Below are positions 36,858 through 45,655 of a stretch of DNA of 57,508 nucleotides, piece after piece (the first letter of the stretch is position 1; every line of letters starts with the position of its first letter). This DNA is from Salinimicrobium xinjiangense DSM 19287 (GTDB lineage Bacteria > Bacteroidota > Bacteroidia > Flavobacteriales > Flavobacteriaceae). A model generated the notes under the pieces. The model saw nothing but the letters and a program-made list of their open reading frames with translations. It was not told the DNA's origin and searched no databases. A program made the translations under genes and the position numbers. The stretch is from contig NZ_KE384054.1 in assembly GCF_000423585.1 (NCBI RefSeq), forward strand, positions 202,664 through 260,171, read 5' to 3'.

Positions 36858-39683
36858 TTAATGTGCTTCCAGCCAATTCTCTCCCACACCAAGATCTACA
36901 TCGAGCGGGACATCCATTGTAAAGGCATTCTCCATTTCGCTTTTTACGAGATTCTGTATCTTTTCCAGCTCGGGTCTGTAAACATCAAAGACAAGTTCAT
37001 CATGCACCTGTAGCAGCATCTTTGTTCTGTAGTTGCCTTCCTCCAGCTTTTTATGGATATTGATCATTGCCAGCTTTATAATATCGGCGGCACTTCCCTG
37101 GATCGGTGCGTTCACTGCGTTTCTTTCGGCGGCACCACGCACTACGGCATTCTGGGAATTGATGTCCTTTAGATATCTTCTTCTTCCTAAAACCGTTTGA
37201 ACATATCCATGTTCCCTAGCGAAATCTATTTGTTCACTTATGAAATTCCGCAGCTTCGGATAGGTCTTATAATAGGTATCGATAAGGTCTTTAGCTTCGC
37301 CTCTGGAAAGATTCGTCTGGTTGCTCAACCCAAATGCCGATACTCCATACACAATTCCGAAGTTTACCGTTTTGGCATTGCTTCGCTGTTCCCGGGTCAC
37401 TTCTTCAATAGGAACATTAAAGACCTTTGCAGCAGTTGAGGCATGAATGTCCTGCTTTTGCTGAAAAGCTGAGATCATATTATCTTCCTTGCTCAAAGAA
37501 GCAATAATTCGTAATTCTATTTGAGAATAATCGGCAGCCAGCAGGATGTGATCTGCATCTCGGGGTACGAAGGCTTTTCTCACCTGCCGTCCTCTCTCGG
37601 TTCTTATAGGAATATTCTGCAGGTTGGGGTTATTCGAACTTAATCTACCCGTCGCAGCAACCGTTTGCATATAATCTGTATGCACTCTTCCGGTAGTTTC
37701 ATCTACCTGCAGGGGCAGTGCGTCTATATAGGTGTTTTTCAGTTTCACGAGTCCGCGATAATCCAGTACCTGCCTTACAATATTGTGCTGTGGAGCCAGA
37801 GCAGAGAGAATTTCCTCCCCCGTAGAATATTGGCCTGACTTTGTCTTTTTTGGCTTTTCAACCAGTCTAAGTTTTTCAAAAAGAATAACTCCCAGTTGCT
37901 TTGGGGAACCAATATTGAACTCTTCTCCTGCGGTCTCAAAAATGTCTTTTTCGAGGCTGCTTATATCTTTCTCTAATGCTTCGGAAAGGCTTGCCAGAAA
38001 ATCTTTATCCAGTCTTATCCCTTCGATTTCCATGTCGGCCAGTACCCGTACCAGCGGAATCTCAATTTCATTGAACAATTTCTCTGTCCCTGCTTCCTTG
38101 AGTTCGGGCGTAAAATGCTGCTTTAGCTGAAGGATCACATCGGCATCTTCTACGCTGAATTCCGTTTGCTTATCCAGCGGAATGTCCCTCATAGACCTCT
38201 GATTCTTACCTTTACCCAAAAGCTCTTCCACAAATACTGGGCTGTAGTTCAAATAAGTTTCCGAAAGTACATCAAGGCTGTGACGCATATCCGGGTTTAT
38301 TAGGTAATGCGCCAGCATAGTGTCAAAAAGGGGACCTCTGAACTTTATATTATACTTCGCCAGTACCTTGATATCATGCTTCAGGTTTTGGCCCACCTTT
38401 TCAATATTTTCAGATTCAAAGAAAGGTCGGAGGTTTTCTATTACCGCCTGGGCTTCGGTACGATCTTCGGGAAGGGGAAGGTAAAATCCTTTCCCGGCTT
38501 CCCAGGAAAATGCCACTCCAATTATTTCCGCGGAAAGCGGATTGAGTCCGGTAGTGGTGAATTCAAAACACACACATTTCTGCTTCATTAAATTCTGAAG
38601 AAAGAGCTGCATTGCCATGCCTGAAGCCACACTTTGATATACATGCGGCACCTCTTTGATCGTTTTTCTTCCCGAGAAGGATTCCAGGCTCTCTGTAGCT
38701 TCCCCTCCAAAAAGGGAAAATTGGCCTGCTCCTGCCGGCTGGGCCTGGGCTTTGCCTGTTGGGGTGCTTGTGACCTGGGTAGGCCTTGCTGTTTCCTCGC
38801 CTGAGAAAAGCTTTAGGAACTGATCTTTGAGGCGGCGGAATTCCAATTCCTCAAAAAGCTCCTGTACCTTTTCTGAATCGGGCATGGAAAGCTCGTAATC
38901 TTCGGCGTGGAACTGCACCTTACAATCAGTCATTATGGCTGCCAGTTTTTTGGAGATGCGGCCAAGTTCTGCATTGGCTTCCACTTTTTCACGCATTTTA
39001 CCTTTCAGCTTATCTGTGTTGGCCAGGAGGTTTTCCATGCTTCCGAATTCCTTCAGAAACTTTTTTGCTGTTTTTTCACCCACTCCGGGTAATCCGGGAA
39101 TATTGTCCACGGCATCACCCATCATTCCGAGGTAATCTATCACCTGCTCGGGCCGCTCCACTTCAAATTTCTTCTGAACTTCAGGAATCCCCCAGATCTC
39201 AATTCCGTTACCCATACGGGCAGGACGGTACATGAAAATATTTTCAGAAACCAACTGCGCGAAATCCTTGTCGGGTGTGACCATAAAGACTTTGTAACCT
39301 TCTTTTTCTGCCTGTTTGGCCAGGGTTCCAATAATGTCATCGGCTTCACAACCGGGGAGAACCACCACCGGAATATGCATGGCTTTAAGAATGTTCTGTA
39401 TATAAGGAATTGCCTGCATGATAGGTTCGGGTGTTGCATCGCGGTGCGCTTTGTAAGCTACGAACATTTCTGTTCGCACCACACTTCCTTCCTTGTCAAA
39501 ACAAACCGCCAGATGATCTGGCCGCTCCCTTCTTATCACATCAAAAAGAGAATTCATGAAACCCATTATAGCCGAGGTATCCTGGCCTTTGGAATTGACG
39601 ATCGGGTTATTTATAAAAGCATAATATCCTCTAAAGATGAGGGCGTATGCGTCTAGAAGGAATAAGCGTTTTTGTTCGGCCAT
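36858..39683 (-). CDS. polA: DNA polymerase I
   Basis: Fills gaps and removes RNA primers in replication and repair. The 941-residue protein has three domains. The 5'-nuclease is at about 1-290 (LLDAYALIFRGYYAF, GCEADDIIG, VTPDKDFAQL, DYLGMMGDAVDNIPGLPGVG). The 3'-5' exonuclease is at about 350-540. The polymerase is from about 570 (LLAADYSQIELRIIASL, RRYLKDINSQN, LLQVHDELVFDV). The exonuclease domain keeps the second acidic site (GQNLKHDIKVLAKY), but its first motif reads CFEFTTTGLN where the active family form is FDTETxxL. Proofreading may therefore be lost; polymerase and flap-nuclease residues are intact. Confidence 0.96.
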   Translation of the reverse strand: MAEQKRLFLLDAYALIFRGYYAFINNPIVNSKGQDTSAIMGFMNSLFDVIRRERPDHLAVCFDKEGSVVRTEMFVAYKAHRDATPEPIMQAIPYIQNILKAMHIPVVVLPGCEADDIIGTLAKQAEKEGYKVFMVTPDKDFAQLVSENIFMYRPARMGNGIEIWGIPEVQKKFEVERPEQVIDYLGMMGDAVDNIPGLPGVGEKTAKKFLKEFGSMENLLANTDKLKGKMREKVEANAELGRISKKLAAIMTDCKVQFHAEDYELSMPDSEKVQELFEELEFRRLKDQFLKLFSGEETARPTQVTSTPTGKAQAQPAGAGQFSLFGGEATESLESFSGRKTIKEVPHVYQSVASGMAMQLFLQNLMKQKCVCFEFTTTGLNPLSAEIIGVAFSWEAGKGFYLPLPEDRTEAQAVIENLRPFFESENIEKVGQNLKHDIKVLAKYNIKFRGPLFDTMLAHYLINPDMRHSLDVLSETYLNYSPVFVEELLGKGKNQRSMRDIPLDKQTEFSVEDADVILQLKQHFTPELKEAGTEKLFNEIEIPLVRVLADMEIEGIRLDKDFLASLSEALEKDISSLEKDIFETAGEEFNIGSPKQLGVILFEKLRLVEKPKKTKSGQYSTGEEILSALAPQHNIVRQVLDYRGLVKLKNTYIDALPLQVDETTGRVHTDYMQTVAATGRLSSNNPNLQNIPIRTERGRQVRKAFVPRDADHILLAADYSQIELRIIASLSKEDNMISAFQQKQDIHASTAAKVFNVPIEEVTREQRSNAKTVNFGIVYGVSAFGLSNQTNLSRGEAKDLIDTYYKTYPKLRNFISEQIDFAREHGYVQTVLGRRRYLKDINSQNAVVRGAAERNAVNAPIQGSAADIIKLAMINIHKKLEEGNYRTKMLLQVHDELVFDVYRPELEKIQNLVKSEMENAFTMDVPLDVDLGVGENWLEAH

Positions 39684-39720
39684 GGAAAAAATTTTGGAAG
39701 GCTAAAATTACAAAACTAAA

Positions 39721-39811
39721 ATGAGTATTGAGAAGTGAGTAGTGAGTATTGAGATTGATCAAAGATTAATGAACAATGAACAATGATCAGTGGCCAGTGG
39801 TCGGTGGTCAG
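39721..39811. repeat. Heptad-phased array with gradual word drift, 13 units
   Basis: Thirteen consecutive 7-bp units with no slip. Words start as GTGAGTA (39735, 39742), pass through TGAACAA (39770, 39777), and end as TGGTCAG (39805). It starts 37 nt upstream of the polA ATG. Confidence 0.9.
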
Positions 39812-39910
39812 TATGACCCCGATGAACAGTGGAGCTACCGTGGAAAATGGATTTTCAGGAAGATAGAATTTAGATTTTAGAAGTACAATTTTCGATTTTC
39901 TGCTTTTGCC

Positions 39911-40003
39911 AGCCCCAGCGGGGCGAAATATTGGTAGCCCGGGGTGTAAACCCGGGATCAAAAAGTGCCACCTCCAAAAAGAGCCCCGGAGGGGCGAAAT
40001 ATT
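39911..40003. repeat. Pair of AGCCCC-type REP palindromes
   Basis: AGCCCCAGCGGGGCGAAATA at 39911 and AGCCCCGGAGGGGCGAAATA at 39982 are direct copies of a hairpin-forming unit. A CCCGGG-N-CCCGGG inverted pair sits between them (about 39938-39956). Confidence 0.85.
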
Positions 40004-40097
40004 TCCGGTTGTGATTACAATATTAATTAAGTCTTATGATAGTGGTCAGAAAAAAGTCTGCAGTGCATAGCTTTAAAGTTGGCAGTAAAACAATAGT

Positions 40098-40310
40098 TAG
40101 ATTTTAGAAGTTAGAAGTATGAGTTTAGTGGTTCAATGTTCAGTTATCAGAAAATTAAAGAAACTGCTGGATCTTGAATTTTGAATGGTTTACTGGCAAA
40201 CAGGGAACTGGCAACAGGCATCAGGCAATAGCTACAATCCGCAACTTGCAACCACTTGCAACCTGCAATTACATTATACCTTATTCCCTATACCTTAAAC
40301 CCTTAAACGG
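40098..40310. repeat. Long heptad-phased array running into a stop codon
   Basis: About 30 units. Examples in register are TAGAAGT (40105, 40112), AACTGGC (40206), AACAGGC (40213) and ATACCTT (40276, 40290). The last units cover the stop codon of the sugar transporter (40303-40305). Together with the blocks at about 39860-39903 and 39721-39811 it fills most of the intergenic region 39684-40302, in which no gene is supported. Confidence 0.88.
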
Positions 40311-41616
40311 CTACTTCAGTTTTCTTGTGCTTAAAGCCGTAGAACATGATGTATCCATAGCAAAGCATTACAAGAATAAGAGCAAGATTAAATCCGAAGG
40401 AATCTGTAAGGTATCCAAAGGCAGGAGGTACAACTGCACCTCCAACAATCATCGTACAAAGTACTCCAGATCCCTGAGGCTTATTGTCACCCAGGCCATC
40501 CAGCGCCAAACTAAAAATAGTAGGGAACATGATGGAATTGAAAAGTCCCACCGCAATGAGAGACCACATGGCTACCAGTCCTGTAGTTAGATTGGAAATT
40601 AGTACCAGGCCAATAGCACAGGCGGCAAAAACAGTCAGTACAACAGCCGGATTGATGATCTTGGTGAGATAGGAACCTATAAATCGTCCAATCATTGCGC
40701 CGGTCCAGTAGAAGGTCACAAATACTCCCACGATTGCCATATCTGTGGAGGTGGTCACTCCCGAAGTAAGAATATACTCTGCCAGAGTTCGCATGAACGG
40801 GGTCTCCCGTATCACATCGGGCAGGTTAAGACTTAAAAAGTAATTTACCATATAAGATCCAATGGCGACCTCGGCACCTACGTAGAAGAATATTCCGAAG
40901 GCACCCATCACCAGATTACGGTTCTTGAGAACTACGCCATAATCATTGGAAGCTTCGGTATCTGTAACCTTCGGAAGGTTAACAAATGTGAATACCAAAG
41001 CAATAAGTATAATAAACACGGCTATTCCCAGAAAAGGAGTTTGCACGGCAGCAGCTTCTGAAGCATAATATTTCACCCGCTCGGCTTCGGTCATAAAGGC
41101 AATCTCATCCCTTGTCATCACCTTGTCACTAAGAATAAAAAGAGCACCCAAAGCAGGAGCAATAGCGGTCCCCAGGGAATTAAAAGCCTGCGACAGGTTG
41201 AGTCGGCTGGATGCAGTTTTTTCAGGTCCAAGGATGGTCACATATGGATTGGCTGCTACCTGCAGGATAGTGATCCCTCCCGCCAGGATAAAATAACCAA
41301 CCATGAAGATCCCGAATACCCGGTAGGATGCTGCGGGCCAGAAAAGCAAACATCCGGTGGCCATGGTCAAAAGGCCTAAGACTATTCCTTTTTTATATCC
41401 AATTTTTGAGAGTAGCCAACCTGCAGGGATGGATAAAAGAAAATAGGCTCCAAAAAAGGCAAATTGTACCATTCCTGCCTGGAAATAGCTGAGGGTAAAA
41501 ACCTCACGCAATCGCGGAATAAGGGAATCCACCAGGACGGTAATAAAGCCCCAGAGAAAGAACAGGATTGTAACGAATATAAATGCGGTGCGATAGGATT
41601 TTCTTGTGTTTTCCAT
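40303..41616 (-). CDS. MFS sugar:proton symporter (FucP/GluP/NagP type)
   Basis: A 437-residue inner-membrane transporter with twelve predicted helices of the fucose-galactose-glucose family. ITVLVDSLIPRLREVFTLSY near the N terminus, GYKKGIVLGL, AANPYVTILGPEKTASSRLN and the MIGRFIGSYL repeat are characteristic. It is coupled to an exported glycosylasparaginase upstream (2-nt gap), so the likely cargo is a sugar released from Asn-linked glycan, such as N-acetylglucosamine. The end of the gene lies in a heptad array. Confidence 0.88.
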   Translation of the reverse strand: MENTRKSYRTAFIFVTILFFLWGFITVLVDSLIPRLREVFTLSYFQAGMVQFAFFGAYFLLSIPAGWLLSKIGYKKGIVLGLLTMATGCLLFWPAASYRVFGIFMVGYFILAGGITILQVAANPYVTILGPEKTASSRLNLSQAFNSLGTAIAPALGALFILSDKVMTRDEIAFMTEAERVKYYASEAAAVQTPFLGIAVFIILIALVFTFVNLPKVTDTEASNDYGVVLKNRNLVMGAFGIFFYVGAEVAIGSYMVNYFLSLNLPDVIRETPFMRTLAEYILTSGVTTSTDMAIVGVFVTFYWTGAMIGRFIGSYLTKIINPAVVLTVFAACAIGLVLISNLTTGLVAMWSLIAVGLFNSIMFPTIFSLALDGLGDNKPQGSGVLCTMIVGGAVVPPAFGYLTDSFGFNLALILVMLCYGYIMFYGFKHKKTEVAV

Positions 41617-41618
41617 TT

Positions 41619-42584
41619 CTAATGATAAAATTTACTTGGGAAATTGACATTTTTGCCACCTCTGTATTCCATATAAGAGAAGCCTTTCTGAATGCAGGAT
41701 GAACCTACATCGCCCTTTTTATTGATGGCGATAAAAGCGGCCTGGAATTCTTTATAATTTGAGTTTTGTTTGATGATCCTTAAAATAGCTTCCTCGCAGG
41801 CTTCCTGAGGAGATTTCCCCTGGCGCATAAGTTCCACGATAAGAAAAGAACCTACACTTTTGAGAATTGCTTCTCCCATGCCTGTTGCCACGGCACCTCC
41901 AACTTCGTTGTCAAGAAAGAGTCCGGCTCCAATTATGGGAGAGTCGCCAACCCGGCCGTTCATTTTATAGGACAATCCGGAGCTGGTACATGCACCTGCT
42001 ATGTCGCCTTGAGAATCGAGACACAGCATTCCAATAGTATCGTGGTTTTCAATATTTATGATAGGCTTATATTCTTTTGTCTTAAGCCATTCCTTAAAAG
42101 CGTCTCTTGAATTTTCGGTGAGCAGATCTTCTTTTTTAAATCCCTGTTGCCGGGCGAATTGATCTGCACCCTCTCCTGCAAGGATGACATGCGGAGTATC
42201 CTCCATGACCTTTCTTGCCACAGAAACAGCGTGGGTGTGATGTTTAAAGTAAACTACTGCTCCTGCCTTACCAGAAGGGTCCATGATACATGCGTCAAGA
42301 GTGACATTTCCCTCCCTGTCTGGCGCGCCACCTCTGCCTACGGTGGTATTTTTTATATCTGCTTCTTCCACCATAACTCCCTGCTCCACGGCATCGAGTG
42401 CCGTTGCCCCTGCGGTTAATAATTCCCCTGCCTTTCGGCTGGCATTGGGGAAACTCCAGGTTGCAATACAAACAGGATCAAAATTTCCCATTTCTGAAAG
42501 GTTTAAATAATTAATGAACGGAGAAACTGCTGCGACTCCAATTCCGCTGAGCGAGGTATTCTTTATGAAATGGCGTCTTTTCAA
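41619..42584 (-). CDS. Exported N4-(beta-N-acetylglucosaminyl)-L-asparaginase
   Basis: An Ntn-hydrolase that splits the bond between asparagine and the first GlcNAc of N-glycans after self-cleavage. A twin-arginine-type signal (MKRRHFIKNTSLSGIG) indicates export. The self-cleavage site with the nucleophile threonine is in NHDTIGMLCLD, and the substrate loop is NGRVGDSPIIGAG with GGAVATGMGEA. 321 residues fits the family. It shares a transcript with the downstream MFS transporter. It may form part of host or environmental glycan use. Confidence 0.92.
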   Translation of the reverse strand: MKRRHFIKNTSLSGIGVAAVSPFINYLNLSEMGNFDPVCIATWSFPNASRKAGELLTAGATALDAVEQGVMVEEADIKNTTVGRGGAPDREGNVTLDACIMDPSGKAGAVVYFKHHTHAVSVARKVMEDTPHVILAGEGADQFARQQGFKKEDLLTENSRDAFKEWLKTKEYKPIINIENHDTIGMLCLDSQGDIAGACTSSGLSYKMNGRVGDSPIIGAGLFLDNEVGGAVATGMGEAILKSVGSFLIVELMRQGKSPQEACEEAILRIIKQNSNYKEFQAAFIAINKKGDVGSSCIQKGFSYMEYRGGKNVNFPSKFYH

Positions 42585-42850
42585 GTTTAGTTAAAACTGC
42601 AGGGCTGTAAAAGTATGAAAACAGATTTAGAAATGAAGTTATATGTAGGCATACATTGCCCCCAAACAGGTCTTAAACAGCTGACCTTCGTCATAATTTG
42701 GTGATATTTTTTGCAGCTATTGGTACTCCCTCCTGCTGTTAGTCATGATCCACCCTCTTAGTATTCTCTATTGTACCATTACATAAAGCTTTGGTAAGAA
42801 GGAATTTTTGGCAAGGCTTTAGCAGTATCTTTGCCGCCTAAAGATTTTAC

Positions 42851-44071
42851 ATGCGCTGGATCATTTTTCTCATCATATATATTGTTCTTGATATTTATGC
42901 CTATCAGGCGTTCAAGACCATCACCCGACATTCCTGGATCTATTTTATCTACCTGTTTCTCTCCCTGGGAGTGCTGGCATATTTACTTTATCAGTTCAAT
43001 ATTCCCGAAAAACAGGGATTAACCGGAGCCCGTAGTTATGCAATAGGATTCTTCCTGGCTTTTTTTGCCCCTAAGCTCATTCTTTTCGTACTGCTCTTTG
43101 GAGAGGATATTGTCAGACTTGTAGTGAGCGGGTTTCAGAAGCTGAATGAGACAAATCAGGAATATTCCCTGCCTTCAAGACGCAAATTCGTAAGCCAGTT
43201 AGCTTTGGGGATTGCGGCTATTCCTTTCGCCTCCCTTCTATACGGAATGTACCGGGGACGATACAATTATAAGGTACTAAAATATGTGTTGCATTTTGAG
43301 GACCTGCCCGATGCTTTTGATGGATACAGGATCACTCAAATTAGTGATATCCACTCCGGAAGTTTTGACAATCCCGAAAAGATACGGTATGGGATAGAGC
43401 TTATCAATGAGCAACAAAGTGATGCCATAATGTTTACAGGAGACCTGGTGAACAATACAGCTTCCGAAATGGAACCATGGAAAGATGCTTTTGGTAAACT
43501 AAGGGCGCGCGACGGAGTTTTTTCTGTACTCGGCAACCATGACTATGGCGACTACGTAAATTGGGAATCTGCAGCGGCAAAAAAGGCAAATTTAGATGCT
43601 CTTAAAAATGTGCACAGCGAGATGGGGTGGGATTTATTACTTGATGAGCACAGAAAGATCAGCCGTGGTAAAGACTCTATTGCCATCGTAGGAGTGGAGA
43701 ACTGGGGTGCCGGATTTAAACAGGTAGGCGATCTTAACAAGGCTGCTTCAGCACTTTCAGAAGAAGAATTTAAGATACTGCTCTCGCATGACCCTTCACA
43801 CTGGCAGGAGAAAGTAAAAAAAGACCGGAAGAAATTCCATATTACCCTTAGTGGTCACACTCACGGAATGCAATTCGGGATTGAGATTCCGGGCTGGTTC
43901 AGGTGGAGCCCGGTGCAGTACAGGTATGAGCACTGGGCCGGAATTTATGAAGAAGCCGGAAGATTTCTGAATGTCAACCGCGGCTTCGGCTTTTTAGCCT
44001 ATCCCGGCAGAGTAGGAATATGGCCCGAAGTTTCTGTAATTGAACTCAGAAAAGGCTCTAAGCCGGTATAA
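42851..44071 (+). CDS. Membrane-anchored calcineurin-like metallophosphoesterase
   Basis: The 406-residue protein has about three N-terminal helices (residues 1-90), then an internal twin-arginine motif SRRKFVSQLALGIAAIPF at about 110-127. A metallophosphoesterase domain follows with the metal ligands TQISDIHSG (Asp166, His168), FTGDLVNN, LGNHDYGD and SGHTHGMQFG. It resembles the YkuE/YaeI group acting on a phosphodiester or lipid substrate outside the cytoplasm. A -7 element TATCTTTG is at 42826-42833. Confidence 0.9.
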   Translation: MRWIIFLIIYIVLDIYAYQAFKTITRHSWIYFIYLFLSLGVLAYLLYQFNIPEKQGLTGARSYAIGFFLAFFAPKLILFVLLFGEDIVRLVVSGFQKLNETNQEYSLPSRRKFVSQLALGIAAIPFASLLYGMYRGRYNYKVLKYVLHFEDLPDAFDGYRITQISDIHSGSFDNPEKIRYGIELINEQQSDAIMFTGDLVNNTASEMEPWKDAFGKLRARDGVFSVLGNHDYGDYVNWESAAAKKANLDALKNVHSEMGWDLLLDEHRKISRGKDSIAIVGVENWGAGFKQVGDLNKAASALSEEEFKILLSHDPSHWQEKVKKDRKKFHITLSGHTHGMQFGIEIPGWFRWSPVQYRYEHWAGIYEEAGRFLNVNRGFGFLAYPGRVGIWPEVSVIELRKGSKPV

Positions 44072-44144
44072 ATCAAACTTTTGATTATATTTGATATGGC
44101 TGCAGGAGATAAGTCTCGGCTGCGGCTAAATTAATTTCAGATAT

Positions 44145-44441
44145 ATGTCAAAATTTGGGGAATTAATTGACTTACAGATTCCGGTCCTTCTGGAATTCTA
44201 TACAGATTGGAATGAAGCTTCCGAAGCTATGCATCCGGTTTTAAAAGATGTTGCAGCCGCGATGGGCGACAAGGCAAAGATCATCAAGATCGATGTCGAT
44301 AAAAATTCTGAACTGGCCGAAGCTTTAAGGGTGAAAGGTCTTCCCACCCTAATGATCTACAAGGAAGGGGAGATGAAATGGAGGCAAAGCGGGGAGCAGG
44401 ATGCCAATACGCTTATTGGTTTGATGCAGGAGTATATTTGA
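44145..44441 (+). CDS. Thioredoxin-fold protein lacking the redox cysteines
   Basis: A 98-residue thioredoxin-like protein: the fold landmarks VLLEFYTDW, KIIKIDVDKNSELAEALRVKGLPTLMIYK (with the cis-Pro) and GLMQEYI are present. Where thioredoxins have WCGPC this protein has WNEAS, so neither active-site cysteine exists and it contains no cysteine at all. It cannot act as a disulfide reductase. A scaffold or binding role is likely. It lies 73 bp downstream of the phosphoesterase, possibly in the same transcript. Confidence 0.88.
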   Translation: MSKFGELIDLQIPVLLEFYTDWNEASEAMHPVLKDVAAAMGDKAKIIKIDVDKNSELAEALRVKGLPTLMIYKEGEMKWRQSGEQDANTLIGLMQEYI

Positions 44442-44460
44442 GCTTCCCAAAACGGGAGTA

Positions 44461-45348
44461 CTAACTCAGTTTTTCTTTAAAGAAATCGATGGTTCTTGAC
44501 CAGGCAAGTTTTGCTGCTTCCTCGTCATAGCGCGGAGTGGTGTTGTTGTGAAAACCGTGGTTTACATTTGGATAAAAATGAACAGAAAATTCTTTCTGTT
44601 TTTCCTTTAGAGCTCTCTCATATTCGGTCCACCCGGCATTTACACGTTCATCAAGACCTGCATAATGTATTTGTAAAGGGGCGTTAATTTTAGCCACTTC
44701 TTCTATAGGAGGTTGTCCGCCGTAAAAAGGAACTGCAGCTCCAAGATCAGGTAGCTCTACAGCCATCATATTAGCGATCCAGCCGCCAAAACAAAATCCT
44801 ACAACGCCTACTTTTCCATTTGTATCGGGATGTGATCGCAGATATTCATATGCGGCGATAAAATCCTGAAGCATTTCATTGCGGTCTCTTTTTTTCTGAA
44901 GTTCTCTCCCGTCGTCGTCATTTCCGGGGTATCCGCCAAGAGGTGAGAGGGCATCGGGGGCCAGACTAATAAAACCGTCTAATGCAGTGCGGCGGCCAAC
45001 ATCTTCAATATAAGGATTGAGTCCGCGGTTTTCGTGCACCACAATCACCCCCGGAAGTTTTGAGCTCTTGTTTTTTGGTGCAGACAAAAGCCCTTTTATA
45101 GTTCCGCCTCCCTTGGGAGAATTATAAGTAATATAATCTGAATCAATATCAGGATGATTTTGGGGGACTGTGGCGGTGGTTGCGTAATTTGGTGACATAA
45201 AACTCAAAAGGGAGCCAAGCGTTACGGTTCCCGCAGTATAAACAGAGAGTTTTTCTATAAACTGCCTTCGGCTTAACTTGTTATGGGCGTAATCATCATA
45301 TAGATCAAATACCTCCTGACTAATATCTTCTTTTCTCAAGTTGCTCAT
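44461..45348 (-). CDS. Dienelactone hydrolase family protein, Tat-exported
   Basis: A 295-residue alpha/beta hydrolase. It begins with a cytoplasm-like 25-residue lead, then a twin-arginine motif (LSRRQFIEKLS) and a hydrophobic stretch to about residue 48, indicating Tat export. The catalytic triad is visible: nucleophile Cys in GVVGFCFGGW, Asp in HYAGLDERV, His in NVNHGFH. Dienelactone hydrolases of this type open lactone rings or cleave esters; the substrate is unknown. Confidence 0.9.
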   Translation of the reverse strand: MSNLRKEDISQEVFDLYDDYAHNKLSRRQFIEKLSVYTAGTVTLGSLLSFMSPNYATTATVPQNHPDIDSDYITYNSPKGGGTIKGLLSAPKNKSSKLPGVIVVHENRGLNPYIEDVGRRTALDGFISLAPDALSPLGGYPGNDDDGRELQKKRDRNEMLQDFIAAYEYLRSHPDTNGKVGVVGFCFGGWIANMMAVELPDLGAAVPFYGGQPPIEEVAKINAPLQIHYAGLDERVNAGWTEYERALKEKQKEFSVHFYPNVNHGFHNNTTPRYDEEAAKLAWSRTIDFFKEKLS

Positions 45349-45475
45349 AACAAATAATTTAGATTGTCCTAAGTTAGAAAATTATTTGCCAGGATTCCAT
45401 CCGGTCGTTGTAAACGGAGATTTTTTAAATGATCACCATAAACAAAAATACCTGTTGGATTCTTATTAAGACTGA

Positions 45476-45655
45476 TCAGAGATTTCTAAAATGATATCCT
45501 TTCTCATTTAAAAATACTAACAGGCGTGGTAGAATTTTCAAAAGATTTGGTTCTGACTTGAAGCTGTCGTGGAATACGATCACGCATCCCGGTCGCGCAT
45601 TTCGCACTATATTCTGATTCCAGTCCCAGGAATTATCTTCTAAAAAACTATATTT
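45476..45655 (-). pseudogene. C-terminal relic of a second polysaccharide deacetylase
   Basis: The minus strand encodes NARPGCVIVFHDSFKSEPN, then a few residues later LLKILPRLLVFLNEKGYHF, and a TGA at 45476. This aligns almost residue for residue with the C terminus of the intact deacetylase at 46760-47398 (VIVFHDSFKAEPNLL and the following RIL, GFIF). The frame is open only back to a TAG at about 45653, next to the LRR gene's stop. It is a truncated paralogue separated from its full-length sister by the LRR lipoprotein gene. Confidence 0.85.

Noticed and set aside
40174-40590. 138-residue plus-strand frame
   Set aside because: It covers a heptad array and the antisense of the sugar transporter, so it is not a gene.
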